Assembly (NCBI GenBank): GCA_020091685.1
Contig: CM034610.1
Span: forward strand, 11,468,746-11,532,745
Source of the DNA: Lutjanus erythropterus
Taxonomy: Eukaryota; Chordata; Actinopteri; Lutjaniformes; Lutjanidae
Reading direction: 5' to 3'
DNA length: 64,000 nucleotides
How positions within the stretch are numbered: position 1 is the first letter of the stretch; each line of letters begins with the position of its first letter. This document shows, piece by piece, positions 11,474 to 22,352 of the stretch. The translations under genes were made by a program, and so were the position numbers. Below the pieces are notes generated by a model. The model saw nothing but the letters and a program-made list of their open reading frames with translations. It was not told the DNA's origin and did not search any database.

Positions 11474-14400
11474 CTGGAGAGGGATGAATCACACATATTA
11501 TGAAATGTAGTGGTAGATATTAAGTTGAACAATCACAAAAACAGGAGAGACTTTGATATTGGTTCCGATTAGGGCATTATTTTGGTAACACTCTGTATTA
11601 CGCCCATGTCTATAATGCATTATAATGATTCATAAACATATTTATAATAATGTGTTATACAGTGACTATAGCAATATATAATTGTAGTTAAAATAATAAT
11701 AAAAAAAATAAGGACAAAAAGATGTCATCACATAATGTCAACTCACAAAGCACTCATATTCATAATGCTTTATAACAATAATCATAACACATTATAAAGC
11801 ATTCATAATTGCACAGTTGTGATACATTATAACCATTTTCTAATACTCATTGTTATGAGATTATAATGCATTATTAGGTGGTAATATTTCCACTAAAAAA
11901 CATAGTTCAAATACATTATAATATTTTATAATGCATTATAATCACATTATAACATCAATTACAATAATGCAACTATGAGGATGATTATACACTACAATCC
12001 TTGAGTCAACAACAATTATTGAGTATTAAGCCGTGGTGGACAAAGTACTCAACCCCAGTACTTGAGTCAAAGTATAGATACTCCCGGTCAAGTATTACTC
12101 AACTACAAGTGAAAGTTGTGCAGTCAAAATTTTACTTGAGTTAGAGTACTAGAGTACTTGCTTTTAAAAATACTTAAGTACTCAAAAGTACATGTTTTTA
12201 AAAATACTCAAGTATTCAAAAGCACAAAGTAACACAAGGCAAGAAAAAACAGTAACAGCTGACTTCAAAGCTATGCTTAGCTTGTCTTTGAAATGTTGTG
12301 GAGTGAAAGTCATAAGTTTCCAAAAAAAAAACAAATACTCAAGTAAAGTACAAATACTCAAAAAATGTACCTAAGTACAGTACTCAAGTAAATGTACTTT
12401 GTTGTTGTCCACCAGTGGTATTAAGCAATGAAATTCCTGAGATATAGGCAGATATAACACATTATATGCTGGTTATAAGTCACTTTTGCTTCAAGTAAAG
12501 TGAAAACATAATTCCATGCCAGAGCAACACACAAAACATCGTAAAATTACTTAATTTGTTTGAAATTGAGTACTCCAATTTGACCCAACGTTTGGTGATG
12601 AACAACTGAATGGTGGACCTTTACATTTCATTTATGTAATGTTCTAACCTAAAATATATTTGTGATAAATTATAATTATCTTATGTCTTATAATCACATT
12701 ATAATGCATTATAACATGATTATAATAATTATAAAATGGTATTTCAACTGTGAGAATTAAAATACACTATCATCCTTGCCCCAAAAAATGTTAGCGAGTG
12801 AGTGAGCAATTATGAAGTATTATGATACTTGATGTCATTATAAAATGCTTTATAATGTGTTATGATTGTTGTTAAAAGGCATTATGAATATTTATGACTA
12901 CTTGTAACTAATATATAGCTATATGCACATTATAACACATTATAAGTATGTTTATGATGCATTATGGCAAGGGCGTCATAGAAAGAGATTGTAATGGTAT
13001 TTACCCTAATCAGGTTGTTTTGAAACTGGTGCTTTTTATGTCTTCATCCAAGTGGCTACTCCAGGATGTAGAGTGGAGCTACAAGGCCCTCTATTCATTT
13101 AAAAGCAGTTTATATGTTTTCTTTTTTAGGCACTAACCCTCAAGACTTTTTTAGTCAATGCACAAGCTATTACAGAGCGGAAATTCATGCCAGTCAGAGT
13201 TCTGTGCTGAGAGCTCATCAATAAAAACTAACCATAATGCCAAGCCATTAGCTTCCCAAAATCTCATATTGTGAGAGACAGGAAATGTGGTGACGCACGT
13301 GATGTCTGCTTACACAACATCCTAAGCACCAGAGACTAGACCGAGACACACACGCACACACACACAGTTCCCACAAGTTTCGTAGTGTTGCTATTGGAAA
13401 CCCTTTTAATTTTGACGGCTTGCTACTGGTTTTAAGGGGATGCAAGCGGAGCGGAGAGGCTACCCAGTATGGGACTAATAATCCTTTTATTACTATTACA
13501 CCCCGAGGTGCTACGAGCTCACCGAACAATGACGAATCTGCATCTGATTGTTATGCAGTTCACTGTGAAGAGCATGAGAAACAGAGAAACACATCGGAAA
13601 CTGCCTCACATACACACTGTGCATGCAGAAAGAACTACTACTACTACTATTGCTACTTCTACTGCTACTACTACCACCAGAGTTGAAACAAATAGTTGAT
13701 CAATTGATCGGTGGATCGACAGAATGTTATCTGGAACAATTTTGATAACCGTTACATCGTTTTAGCCATTTTTGAGCAAAAATACTAAACATTCACTGGT
13801 ACCAGGTTTTCAAATATGAAGATTTGCTGCTTTTTTAGTTGTATGATAGGAAACTGAATATGTTTGGGGTTTTTTCCATTACATTTTGTACAGACATTCT
13901 TGACTACCCAGGTGGTCCCCGAACTTTTGTCATCATGAGGTTGATGTTTGTAGTGTTGTGTGGAGAATGTCTTAACATCCATTGGATGGGAGTGCCAGGA
14001 AATTTGATACAGACATTCATTTTTTTCCACATAGGATAAATACCTTTAGCACCATCATTGGGTCAAAATTTCTATTTGTCCTCTAGTTTATGATTAATAC
14101 TGACCAAACTAATTAAATTCCCATGTACTTTGTCTTTAGTGCCAATCATTTATTTGTTAGTCGCAGAAAGAAAAACCCTCAAACTCTTACTCATATTTCC
14201 ACTTGTTCTACTGTTGATATTGCTGTAATTAATCACAATCGATTTTGAGGCACAACAACAGCAATAACAATAATGTTTGTGTAAGGGATAATGTACAGCG
14301 ACCGGGTCTATATTGTAAAATAAACCCAAACAGGGTGACTCAGGATGCAGATTTATTTCACAAAAGTGAATATTAATAACTTGATGCAACATATCAGAGT

Positions 14401-17400
14401 CTATGATCAGACCTGTGTCCATAGCAACGGCCTGGTCTTCATAGCAACGGTCTGCTATTAAGAAATAACAGGCCTTATACTGCAATTGACAAATTATAAT
14501 TGAGTATTTAACAAAGCCATGTAATAAATAATGTTAAAGACATCATATCATGTACTTCTGCTGTTTGTCATAAGTGTGACTTGTTTTCTAACATGGAAAC
14601 ACTTTGTAAAATGTTCTAATTTCAAAGGAAACCTGAAATTACGCTGAAAATGAAGAACACGGGAAGCAATGGAATGACCCTGCAGGGAGGCCTGACAAAT
14701 AGTCATTAGCTGTTTAATGGTTGGTGAGGAAAGGAGCAGCAACATTAGAGTGAAGACAGAACAAAACAATTAACAGAGAATTGTAATGATCATATCTGTC
14801 TATATACATATACACTGTACTGTCAGCTGGGATAAACTCCAGCCCCCCTGTGAACCTTCAAGGATAAGCAGTTACGGACAACTGAATGAATGAATGTATA
14901 CATACACACACATCTCACTCTCACCCTCTTTTTTTGGTATTAACAAACCATTTCTTACTGGTGTTTGGGGGTTTATTAATACAATAGTAGGGATGCCATC
15001 TAATATGTAACTACCAGTAAATCAAACAGAAATATAATTTTATGAGCACCAGAAGGCTGAACGTAAAAAAATATGGTGGACAACAAAGACACCAAAGAGA
15101 AAGAAATGCCTGGTCTGTCCAGAATTGGACAGTCAACAAGTTCACAAGACAACTCCAATCTAATTCAAGCCTTTATCTCATTCCACACATTGCCATGTGC
15201 TGCTTATTAAAGTGAGACTATAAAGAGTCTTTTTTAAGTATGTGTTTATCCATCACAAGGTCCTCTTTATGGAGGTCATAAGGCGCTGGCAGGAGAGCAC
15301 CCAACTGATCCAGAGGGAAGAGCTCAGCCAGATGCTCAGACACTATAGTTAATGTGCACATAACTTGATTGCTGTAAATACCCAGATTAACATAACAGCT
15401 TTAACACGGTTAAAGGTAATCTAACTTTTCCAATAACCTGAATTTACGCAATTTGTTTGATAGCCAAATAATTATCAAGGTGTCTGGTGTGTGGGAGCTT
15501 ACAGGAAGCAGGAAAATAGTCACGTACACGTTATTTTGTTTGTTTTTTTTGACAAAAATACGTTTCTAACTACCAGCTATGGTGCTCATGGTTCAGTTTT
15601 TTCAGCTTTTCATTCAGTTTATTCTGATTACTGTGTGTCACAGATTTAAAACACACAGCAAAATCAGCAAGTTTTTACTTTAGACTGATGACTAATGAAG
15701 CTCAGCTTAAGTATCTTTATGCCTCATTCGTCCCTAACTGTCTTTCTCTCCCCCTCTCTCTTTATCCACTTATTCTCAATCAGCTACCCATGGGCGTTTA
15801 CTCTACAAGTCAGCCAACCAGATTCAGCCACAGTCTCCGTTAGCCAATCATCTCACTGTGTCAGAACTTTAAATTCTCTCTGCCGCTTTCAGCTGCCATT
15901 TCTGCACAGAATTGCCGCGACCCTCCTCCACCCCATTCTCCCCCAGTTCTTCTAATCCAGTGTCCGGGTTGAGGTCATCAGAAGTCCGATCCTCATCTCA
16001 TCCAGACCGTTAGCCTTCCCTTCACCACCACCGCCAGTGTCTAGACTCCATCGGGGGGTTTCCTTTGCCAATCACGGCTTCACTATCGCCTTTGTACATG
16101 ATGATGTCACGATGGAGTCTAACCACCAAAGACTTTTCACATTTCTCTCTATGAGTTGTGCTCATATCAAATAAATATGTTTTGTACACTCAGAACAAAG
16201 TCTCTCCTGATTGAAATCACTTTCTTCCATTCATCAGATAGCAGATTGTCTTAATCTTAAAACTTCAACAGTTAGTGTCCTCAGTTCTCTAACGCTTACT
16301 GAATGTTGTTAAAAGAAAAGATGATGTATCATAGTGGTAAACATGCCACCGTCCAAACTTTTTTGGAATGTATTGCAGGAATCAAATTCAGTATGAGTAT
16401 TTATTTACAAAAAACAATAAAGTTAATCAGTGTTAACATGAAATATCCTGTCTTTGAACTGTATTCGATTAAATATAGGTTGAAAAGTATTTGCAAATCA
16501 TCGCATTCTGTTTTTATTCATGTTTTACACAATGTCTCAACTTTCTGGAATTGGGGTTTATATATTCTTTATGTGGCCTACGCAACCCATCAGTCTGTGC
16601 AGGTTTCAGGAGACCTTAACCGCTATCCTCAACTGTCCCACACAAACAATGTCAAATTAAAGCTGGTATGAAATGAAATACAGAACCACGGAGACGCAAA
16701 TTTGGGACACAGTTGTTTCAAAGGCAATTTTACTTGACTGTCATGCCTCCCCACGGACCAATAAAAGCTCCCATAAACCATCCAGGATGAAGCACTTCTG
16801 ATGTAACAGAAGCAAGAGCAGCGACACACACACCTGCCTGTTCATGCATACTTAACCAGCATGGGCAAATGAAACAGCCAATCAGTCTTAGATGGTAATA
16901 AACGTCAGTCCCTTTGGCCACATGAGGTCAATAACTATAACTGAGGTCAGCCAGTTTCAGGTCTGCACATAAAGTGCCACCGTCTGCTCAGATTCACCAC
17001 ATGGCCCCGCTTTATTGCCACACTCCAGCTGTACATATTCCACCAAGCACTCCACAGATTTTTAGTGTTTCCCCCTTCCTCTGTAATATCATTAAATGTT
17101 ATATGAATGGAGACACTGAGTGTGAGCATTTTCTAGTTTAAATTATTTTTGACCATTCTGAGTGTGTTTTCCATCAGAACTAAAACATCAAATGAAATAA
17201 TTACTTACAACTGGAAACGATTTGTTCGGTCATTAGCTATTAATTAACTGTGTTGGAACTGCAATATTCTTTGTTTTGTGCTTGCGCGAACAAATCAAAC
17301 CCTGAGAAAGAGGACATTTAAATTTCATTTTCCACCAAACATATGTGGGGGAAATGCTGTTTCCGATGGAAAAAGGGTGAGATGGAGTCTGCGGTATCCT

Positions 17401-20045
17401 GTTCCTCACCGCACACAGCCATTTGAGTGAAATGATCTTTAACAGCAAGCGTCGGGACAATTGACTGCTCTCACCTTTATATCAGCACATAATGGCTCCT
17501 GCTTTATTTAACACTGAGGTAAATGATCCAAAGCAGAGTTGCGGTGATGTCTTCACTCTGTTGCATTCACTGTGATGCATTCTGTCATTTCTATTAACAC
17601 CATCTCTCCAACTTAGTGGGAATAGTGTGTAATTTCAATGTTTCAGCCACCAATGAATCTTAAACGTGATAAAGGCACAGTGTCTTCTAAGCAGACAACA
17701 TGGGCACGGAAGTTGTGAGACAACACTGTCCTTACTGTGCAGATGGGAACTCCCTACTCTTTTTTTATTCTTTTTGAATGTTTCTCAGTAAAAGAGATAC
17801 GCTGAACTGATTCATCATGGTGCATGAGTTCCACAGGGGATTGTGGTTTTTCTTTTAATGGATCTGTCTTGAATGGCTGCCAAATCAATAAAAAAAAAAA
17901 TCCCTAATTAATTCACTGGCGTCACCATATAACAGTCATCTTGACTACAAACTGTAAATCTGTAAAAAAAAAACATGACAATCACGAACAGACACAAACA
18001 CTAACAAAAAGTAACATTTGCATATTGTAACATAAAATAGCAAACTTAGACTACTCAGTCCAGCACTAGGCATGATGGGGAAATGATGGCTGTATGTTAG
18101 ACATCGCTTTTACCAGTGATATAATTTACCTTAGAATAGATTTTATTGAGTGTGTTTATGAGAGTCAAAGTGTGCATGCACATGAGTTCTGTTTGGACAC
18201 ATTCATAAAAAACATTTTGGCACTTTTGTCCACCTATAGCCAGTTTTGCCGGCTATCAGACGGGCCGACTACTATGGAACGATGGCTTCTCAGTAGTGGT
18301 CGACCGATATTATCGACCCAGTATTGGCTGTTCACAGCTAAATCTGTCGACATGTGTATCAGCATATATGTTGTCCAATATGAGCCTATATGAAAACTTT
18401 TCTTAGCAGTTCATAACGCAGATTGGTTTTATTTGTTAACTTTATAAGCAGCATTTCATGTGTATTTGATTCTTTTTCTTAATTTGGGTTTAATATATAC
18501 ACACGTAATTTGCTCTATTTGTTTTTTATGTATAGTTATTTATTTATTTATAATATATTAGATATGTGGTACACATACAATGAACTCACACAAACTCAGC
18601 AAACCTGCGCACTGTTATTCTCCACTCTTCTTCTCTGCTAGACACGGCCCGCTTTTCTTATCTGTCTGCATTGTGGACAGCTTGGCCTTCACTCATCTCT
18701 CACTCCGTCTCTGTTTGTCCCAGAACAGATTACGCCCCATCCATGAGACATAAAGAATTCACATGAAGATTGTACTGAACCACTTTTCTATGCAATTCTT
18801 GAACTGTCATGACTGCGGTCTCTTTGCAAAGGCTTCGATAAAACTCTCAAAGGCAACATTGATTTCAGGATCTTTATTTCAAATTTAATTAATTATTCAT
18901 TATTAACAGTATTAGTGAAAGTTTACTGTTTCAGTGACTTAATATCAAGCTGGACAATAAAATGAATTGTTGTATGTGTGTTTAGGTTTATATTCTACAA
19001 ATCTGTATATTATATATTGTGTAATATAGTGTGTTTCAACTATTACCTTACTTATTACTTAATTAAACCAGAGATTAACTAGAGAGCTTCGACTGTTTCA
19101 CTGGATCCACTTTAATGTCCGAAGGAACGTAGGACAACTGAATACTGACAACAAAAGTGACACCTCACATCTAACATATCACTCCGCTAATCTTGATCAT
19201 AACTCATATGACCTGCTCATGAGGTGCGCCACATTATATAGGTCCAGATTAAACAGTAGAATACAACTGTAATTGCAATTAATCAAATTATATGGACTCA
19301 AAATAATGAACAGTGAAAAATAAGACAACCTGTTGAATATGTCCTCACAAAATAAATCTCATCTTACATATTGTATAAAGAATTTTGCATGATATTTTGA
19401 TATAGGTTTTTTTTTTACTCTCTAATCTTAGTATCATATTTTGACTTGAAACCATTTCATGACCATCTACAAACACACACTGAAGTGAAACAGCTGGACT
19501 CCAGGACCTGATCTCAGAAGTGAAGGTGGACACAGTGAGGAGCTGAACCTCAACTTACTGCAGATGAAGAAGTAGCAGGCTGTGCGCTTGAGGAGGACGG
19601 GGCTCCGAGCCAGGGAGCTCACCAATCCACAGATGCCACCAAACAGCAGCAGGACCAGGCTGAGGGGAAGCATCACCACGATGGCACTGTGCATGTGCAG
19701 CTCTGTCTCAGAGTACCTGGAGTTGTTAGTTGTGAAGGAGTCTGAGTCTGCCAGCTGCTTCCCACCTGGACGTTACAGGTAAAGAACTAGTTAAGTTCTA
19801 TAAAAACAAAACATTTTGCTTGAGTGCTTAAATTTCAATAACTAAGAGAAAAAGAAAATTAGCCTACCTTCGTTGATGCTCCACAGTCCCGAGTGGTAGC
19901 TCAAGACTTCTAAGTCGCTCGTGTTCATGGGATTAATCTCTATGATGTACCAATACTCTGTGCCGAGCGAAGTGGCCAAAAAAGCGAAACTCAGGATGCC
20001 GCAGATGCCAGCTGCGATCACCAGACAGCCGAATGTTACCTTCAT
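11220..20045 (-). CDS. tmem235: Transmembrane protein 235 (claudin/PMP22-like four-pass protein)
   Basis: Exons in order of translation are 19868-20045, 19559-19765 and 11220-11473. They give 212 residues with all junction phases fitting (human 223). Four membrane segments are visible, at about residues 6-26, 90-110, 123-143 and 160-185. Recognisable blocks are LSYHSGLW at the end of the first loop, VVMLPLSLVLLLFGGICGLV, SGVSLYIIYSYQALAETE and SFGWSLGLAWLSY. These fit TMEM235 better than its paralogue TMEM114. The claudin-family GLW is kept, but the two cysteines that normally follow it are absent (GLWSINEGGKQLADSDSF). N-glycosylation sequons occur at NTS (about 41) and NNS in the first loop. 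It lies upstream of birc5 on the same strand, as in human 17q25. Its exact function is not well established. Confidence 0.9.
11568..13015. repeat. Foldback element built of TTATAATGCATTATAA-type arms
   Basis: The left arm (about 11568-11820) and right arm (about 12805-13015) are inverted copies. On the left are GATTAGGG, ACGCCCATGTCTATAATGCAT, ATAATGCTTTATAACAATAATC and AACACATTATAAAGCATT. The complement of the right side has GATTAGGG, ACGCCCTTGCCATAATGCAT, ATAATGCCTTTTAACAACAATC and AACACATTATAAAGCATT. The centre carries a younger hAT insertion. No transposase is present, so it is non-autonomous. Confidence 0.75.
12031..12417. mobile_element. Non-autonomous hAT element with 8-base target duplication
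   Basis: The left end begins CCGTGGTGGACAAAGTACTC. The right end read backwards begins CACTGGTGGACAACAACAAAG. Both are flanked by GTATTAAG (12023-12030 and 12418-12425), a perfect 8-base target-site duplication as made by hAT transposases. The interior is full of AAGTACTCAAGTA motifs and codes for nothing. It sits inside the foldback element, so it inserted later. Confidence 0.88.
13632..13675. repeat. Imperfect CTA/ACT microsatellite
   Basis: Runs of ACTACTACTACTACT and CTACTACTACC with a few changes. Confidence 0.7.
13690..13850. repeat. Partial copy of the 7695-8062 type repeat
   Basis: Shares CATTCACTGGTACCAGGTTTTCAAATATGA and GATTTGCTGCTTTTTTAG patterns with the copy at 7780-7840. Confidence 0.5.
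14825..14900 (+). mobile_element. L2-type LINE (or derived SINE) 3' tail fragment
   Basis: Contains GCTGGGATAAACTCCAGCCC, then AAGGATAAGCAGTTACGGACA and GAATGAATGAATG. This is the pattern of the 3' end of fish L2-type retroposons, followed by a short tandem tail. Confidence 0.6.
16330..16560 (+). repeat. Short non-autonomous DNA transposon copy
   Basis: Nearly complete copy of the 750-960 family. It begins CCAAACTTTTTTGGAATGTAT and ends CTCAACTTTCTGGAATTGGGG, with AAACAATAAAGTTAATCAGTG and GAAAAGTATTTGCAAATCAT between. Confidence 0.65.
19559..19765 (-). CDS. tmem235: tmem235 exon 2
   Basis: The acceptor is ...GTCCAG and the donor GTAAGT. It encodes the rest of the first loop, helix 2 (AIVVMLPLSLVLLLFGGICG) and the start of helix 3 (ACYFFIC). 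The intron before it is only 102 bases, which leaves no room for a missed exon. Confidence 0.9.
19868..20045 (-). CDS. tmem235: tmem235 exon 1 (start codon)
   Basis: ATG at 20043-20045, then MKVTFGCLVIAAGICGILSF, a first membrane helix, and EYWYIIEINPMNTSD. Ends SHSGLWSINE with the donor GTAGGC one base into the next codon. Confidence 0.9.
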
Positions 20046-21339
20046 CCTGAACAGATGAGGTTTGGATTTGCGCGCAACGGTGATGACTGATTTTTCTAGT
20101 GTTGATCAAGTATTTTTAAACGTTGACGCGCTCATTACGGAATGCAAAAACAAACAAACAAACAAAAACAACAACAACAAAAAACAAACAAAAAAACAAA
20201 AACACAACGTTATGGTGTTGAGATTATCCAAAATCGTTCCTGTTGATGCAGTAATTAAACCCTACAGCACTGAGGTGGAGATCAACTTATATTTAACTGA
20301 ATGAATCAAGTCACAGAGCTGCAAGAGGATTATAACAGCTGACTTGAACGGCAGCAGCTCCTGTGTGGGAGGGACTTGAATTTATTTGGGAGGCGCGCAC
20401 GATTACGCACGACACGGAGGGAGACAATAATGGGAATATGGGAAACTGAGGAGTCAGCTGCGCTCAAACAATGAAATGAGACAGAACACGAATACTTATC
20501 TGTGGAAGCCCAATGAGACCAATGTGATGAAAAAAAAAGATTATTATAAAAGATGATAATGTGAAACTTTCTCAAAAGAGTTATTGATCACAAATTGTCA
20601 CACTTACATCCAAATAATGATTTAGAAAAGGTCATTATTTTGAGATAGTAACAGATCATTTCGAGGCACTTTATTTTATTGTTTTGTTTTTTTTACATAC
20701 TAAGCTTTTTATGAGCTGAACTGACCAGAGAGCCACGTTAACTATTTGCCACACAGTCACACCCCAGAGCTTCCACTACAATCACTCCTCCTTTCAAACA
20801 GTTTGCTCCATCTGTCAGTCAAAGAATAAGTAGATCAATATAAAACAGAATGAGGTATAAGAAACAATATTTATTGAATGGAATATTTTTGTGTAGAATC
20901 TGAAGATGGAGTGTGATGAAGTGAATACTGACAGTAAAATAAATAAGAAAGTTTAGCCACTGATGCACATCATTTAAGGCAGTGGTCTTCAACAGGGGGT
21001 CTGTGACCCCTAGGGTGTCTTCAGTCGCTGCAGGGAGCCTTTCTTTTTTTCCCCAAAAATTAATTTTGAAAATACACTTATTTTTATGAATTTGTACAAA
21101 TGTGATATCTAAGGCTAGAGATTTTCCAAACACAGATACTGTGGTAAAATGCAGCTTACTTTTGCATACAGTCAGTCTTGGATCACCCTTAAAGTTACAA
21201 TTCATTTGTCTTTTAAGTAATACAAATTGTATTCAACATAATTTGCCAAAAGAGAATAAAAATATATTCCTTTATGCAAATCACACCACCATTTATCTAT
21301 ATTCTGCAATTCATTATAAGAAATAACTTTTCTAAATTA

Positions 21340-21980
21340 ACCTGAGGAGTTTGGTGCACATTGCATCATTTAATGCAAAGTTATAGCAATTTTGTGTTTC
21401 ATGGTGAGACATCAAAACTTTATGCCACGCCATGGCCACGCTGTTCAATGCTGACCAAATCTTTTCATAACTTTTGATCACAAAGTAGTCAAGATGACAC
21501 AAACTGATTTTGAAGTCAATCGGATTCTTTCCGTAGGAGTTCATTAAAATACAACATGTCTAAAACGGCAAAATTGACCAAGAAATTCAAAATGTCCACC
21601 TTCCTGTTGTGTTTAGTCTACGTGTCCAAGAGACTTTTTTTGTGTGTCTGCGAAAGATACATATGCATACTGATTTTCATTTATGTTGGTGAAACCTGTA
21701 GCTGGGATGGCACTTTAAAGGGCATGACCAAGCCATTTGGCCACTCCCATCAACAAAACTCATATCCTATGTTCAGGCCTGGACTGTTAGCGAACATGTG
21801 AAGTTTCAGGCTGATTCAACCATGTACAGTGAAGTTAAAGCAACTTCCTGTGTTTGGGCAACACAGCGACCATCGCCGAGCCATCTTGTCAAGATCTTCA
21901 AACGTGAAGTTTGGCGCGGATTGGATCATTTACACTCAAGTATCTGATTTAACTATTTGCTTAGTTAAATCCAGGTGGTG
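21340..21980. repeat. Probable dispersed fish repeat block
   Basis: Contains phrases such as TGTGTGTCTGCGAAAGATAC, TGGCACTTTAAAGGGCATGACC and CAAGCCATTTGGCCACTCCC. I recognise these as belonging to a widespread teleost repeat, but I cannot name the family and there is no second copy in the window. Confidence 0.4.
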
Positions 21981-22078
21981 ACTTTTTTTTGGCAAGGCAG
22001 TGTATACTACCATCAGCAAACAGTTTCATGAAAAAGATGATAGAATGAATAAATAAATGTGGAAACGAAAAGAGCAAG

Positions 22079-22084
22079 TTTAAT
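22079..22084 (-). terminator. birc5: Possible birc5 poly(A) signal (ATTAAA)
   Basis: ATTAAA on the minus strand about 180 bases beyond the birc5 stop codon. It is the nearest plausible signal. Confidence 0.4.
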
Positions 22085-22259
22085 GAGTAAAAACAGAAGA
22101 CATATAAAATGACATATATACAGTGTTACAAAGACAACATGAAGGCATATGAAGGGAAAATAGAAACGACAGTGAAGGGAGAAATCAGTCAGTTGGTTTT
22201 CCAGCTACAATTAATCTCTCCCACGACGCCCATCTCATTCATCAGCATCTATTCTCAAG

Positions 22260-22352
22260 TCACTCTTCGCCCATAGCTGTCTTGATGATATCTGCTCTTC
22301 TCAATTTGGCTGCCTCCTCAAACTTGGTGATGGCCTCGTTACAGGATTTGTT
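22260..22352 (-). CDS. birc5: birc5 exon 4 (stop codon)
   Basis: Encodes [18 protein letters not shown] and the tail to AMGEE TGA, the end of the long C-terminal helix. Confidence 0.95.
   Translation of the reverse strand, partial: NKSCNEAITKFEEAAKLRRADIIKTAMGEE

Larger units (their letters stand above)
11474..19558 (-). other. tmem235: tmem235 intron 2 (8.1 kb)
   Basis: Large intron with no exon I can recognise. It holds the foldback element at about 11568-13015 with a nested hAT element, a CTACTA microsatellite at about 13632-13675, a repeat piece at about 13690-13850, an L2-like tail at about 14825-14900, a short transposon copy at about 16330-16560 and an old repeat at about 18295-18400. 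The stretch 15700-16210 is pyrimidine-rich and unassigned. Confidence 0.8.
20046..22259. other. Gap between tmem235 5' end and birc5 3' end
   Basis: No gene is seen. The tmem235 promoter should lie just above 20045, but no TATA box or strong CpG stretch is evident. There is a CAAA/CAA-rich run at about 20148-20203. A repeat piece begins at about 20985 (GTGGTCTTCAACAGGGGGTC), and a roughly 600-base repeat-like block lies at about 21340-21980. Confidence 0.6.

Noticed and set aside
15700-16210. Possible exon or retroposon tail with an AATAAA (about 16171)
   Set aside because: No protein similarity and no splice-consistent frame. The GACTCCATCG/CGATGGAGTC inverted pair is short. Left as unassigned intron sequence.
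11220-20045. Calling the claudin-like gene tmem114
   Set aside because: Blocks such as CYFFIC-S-LLTLSGVSLYI, ALAETE..VGP and SFGWSLGLAW fit TMEM235 better, and it lies next to birc5 as TMEM235 does in human.
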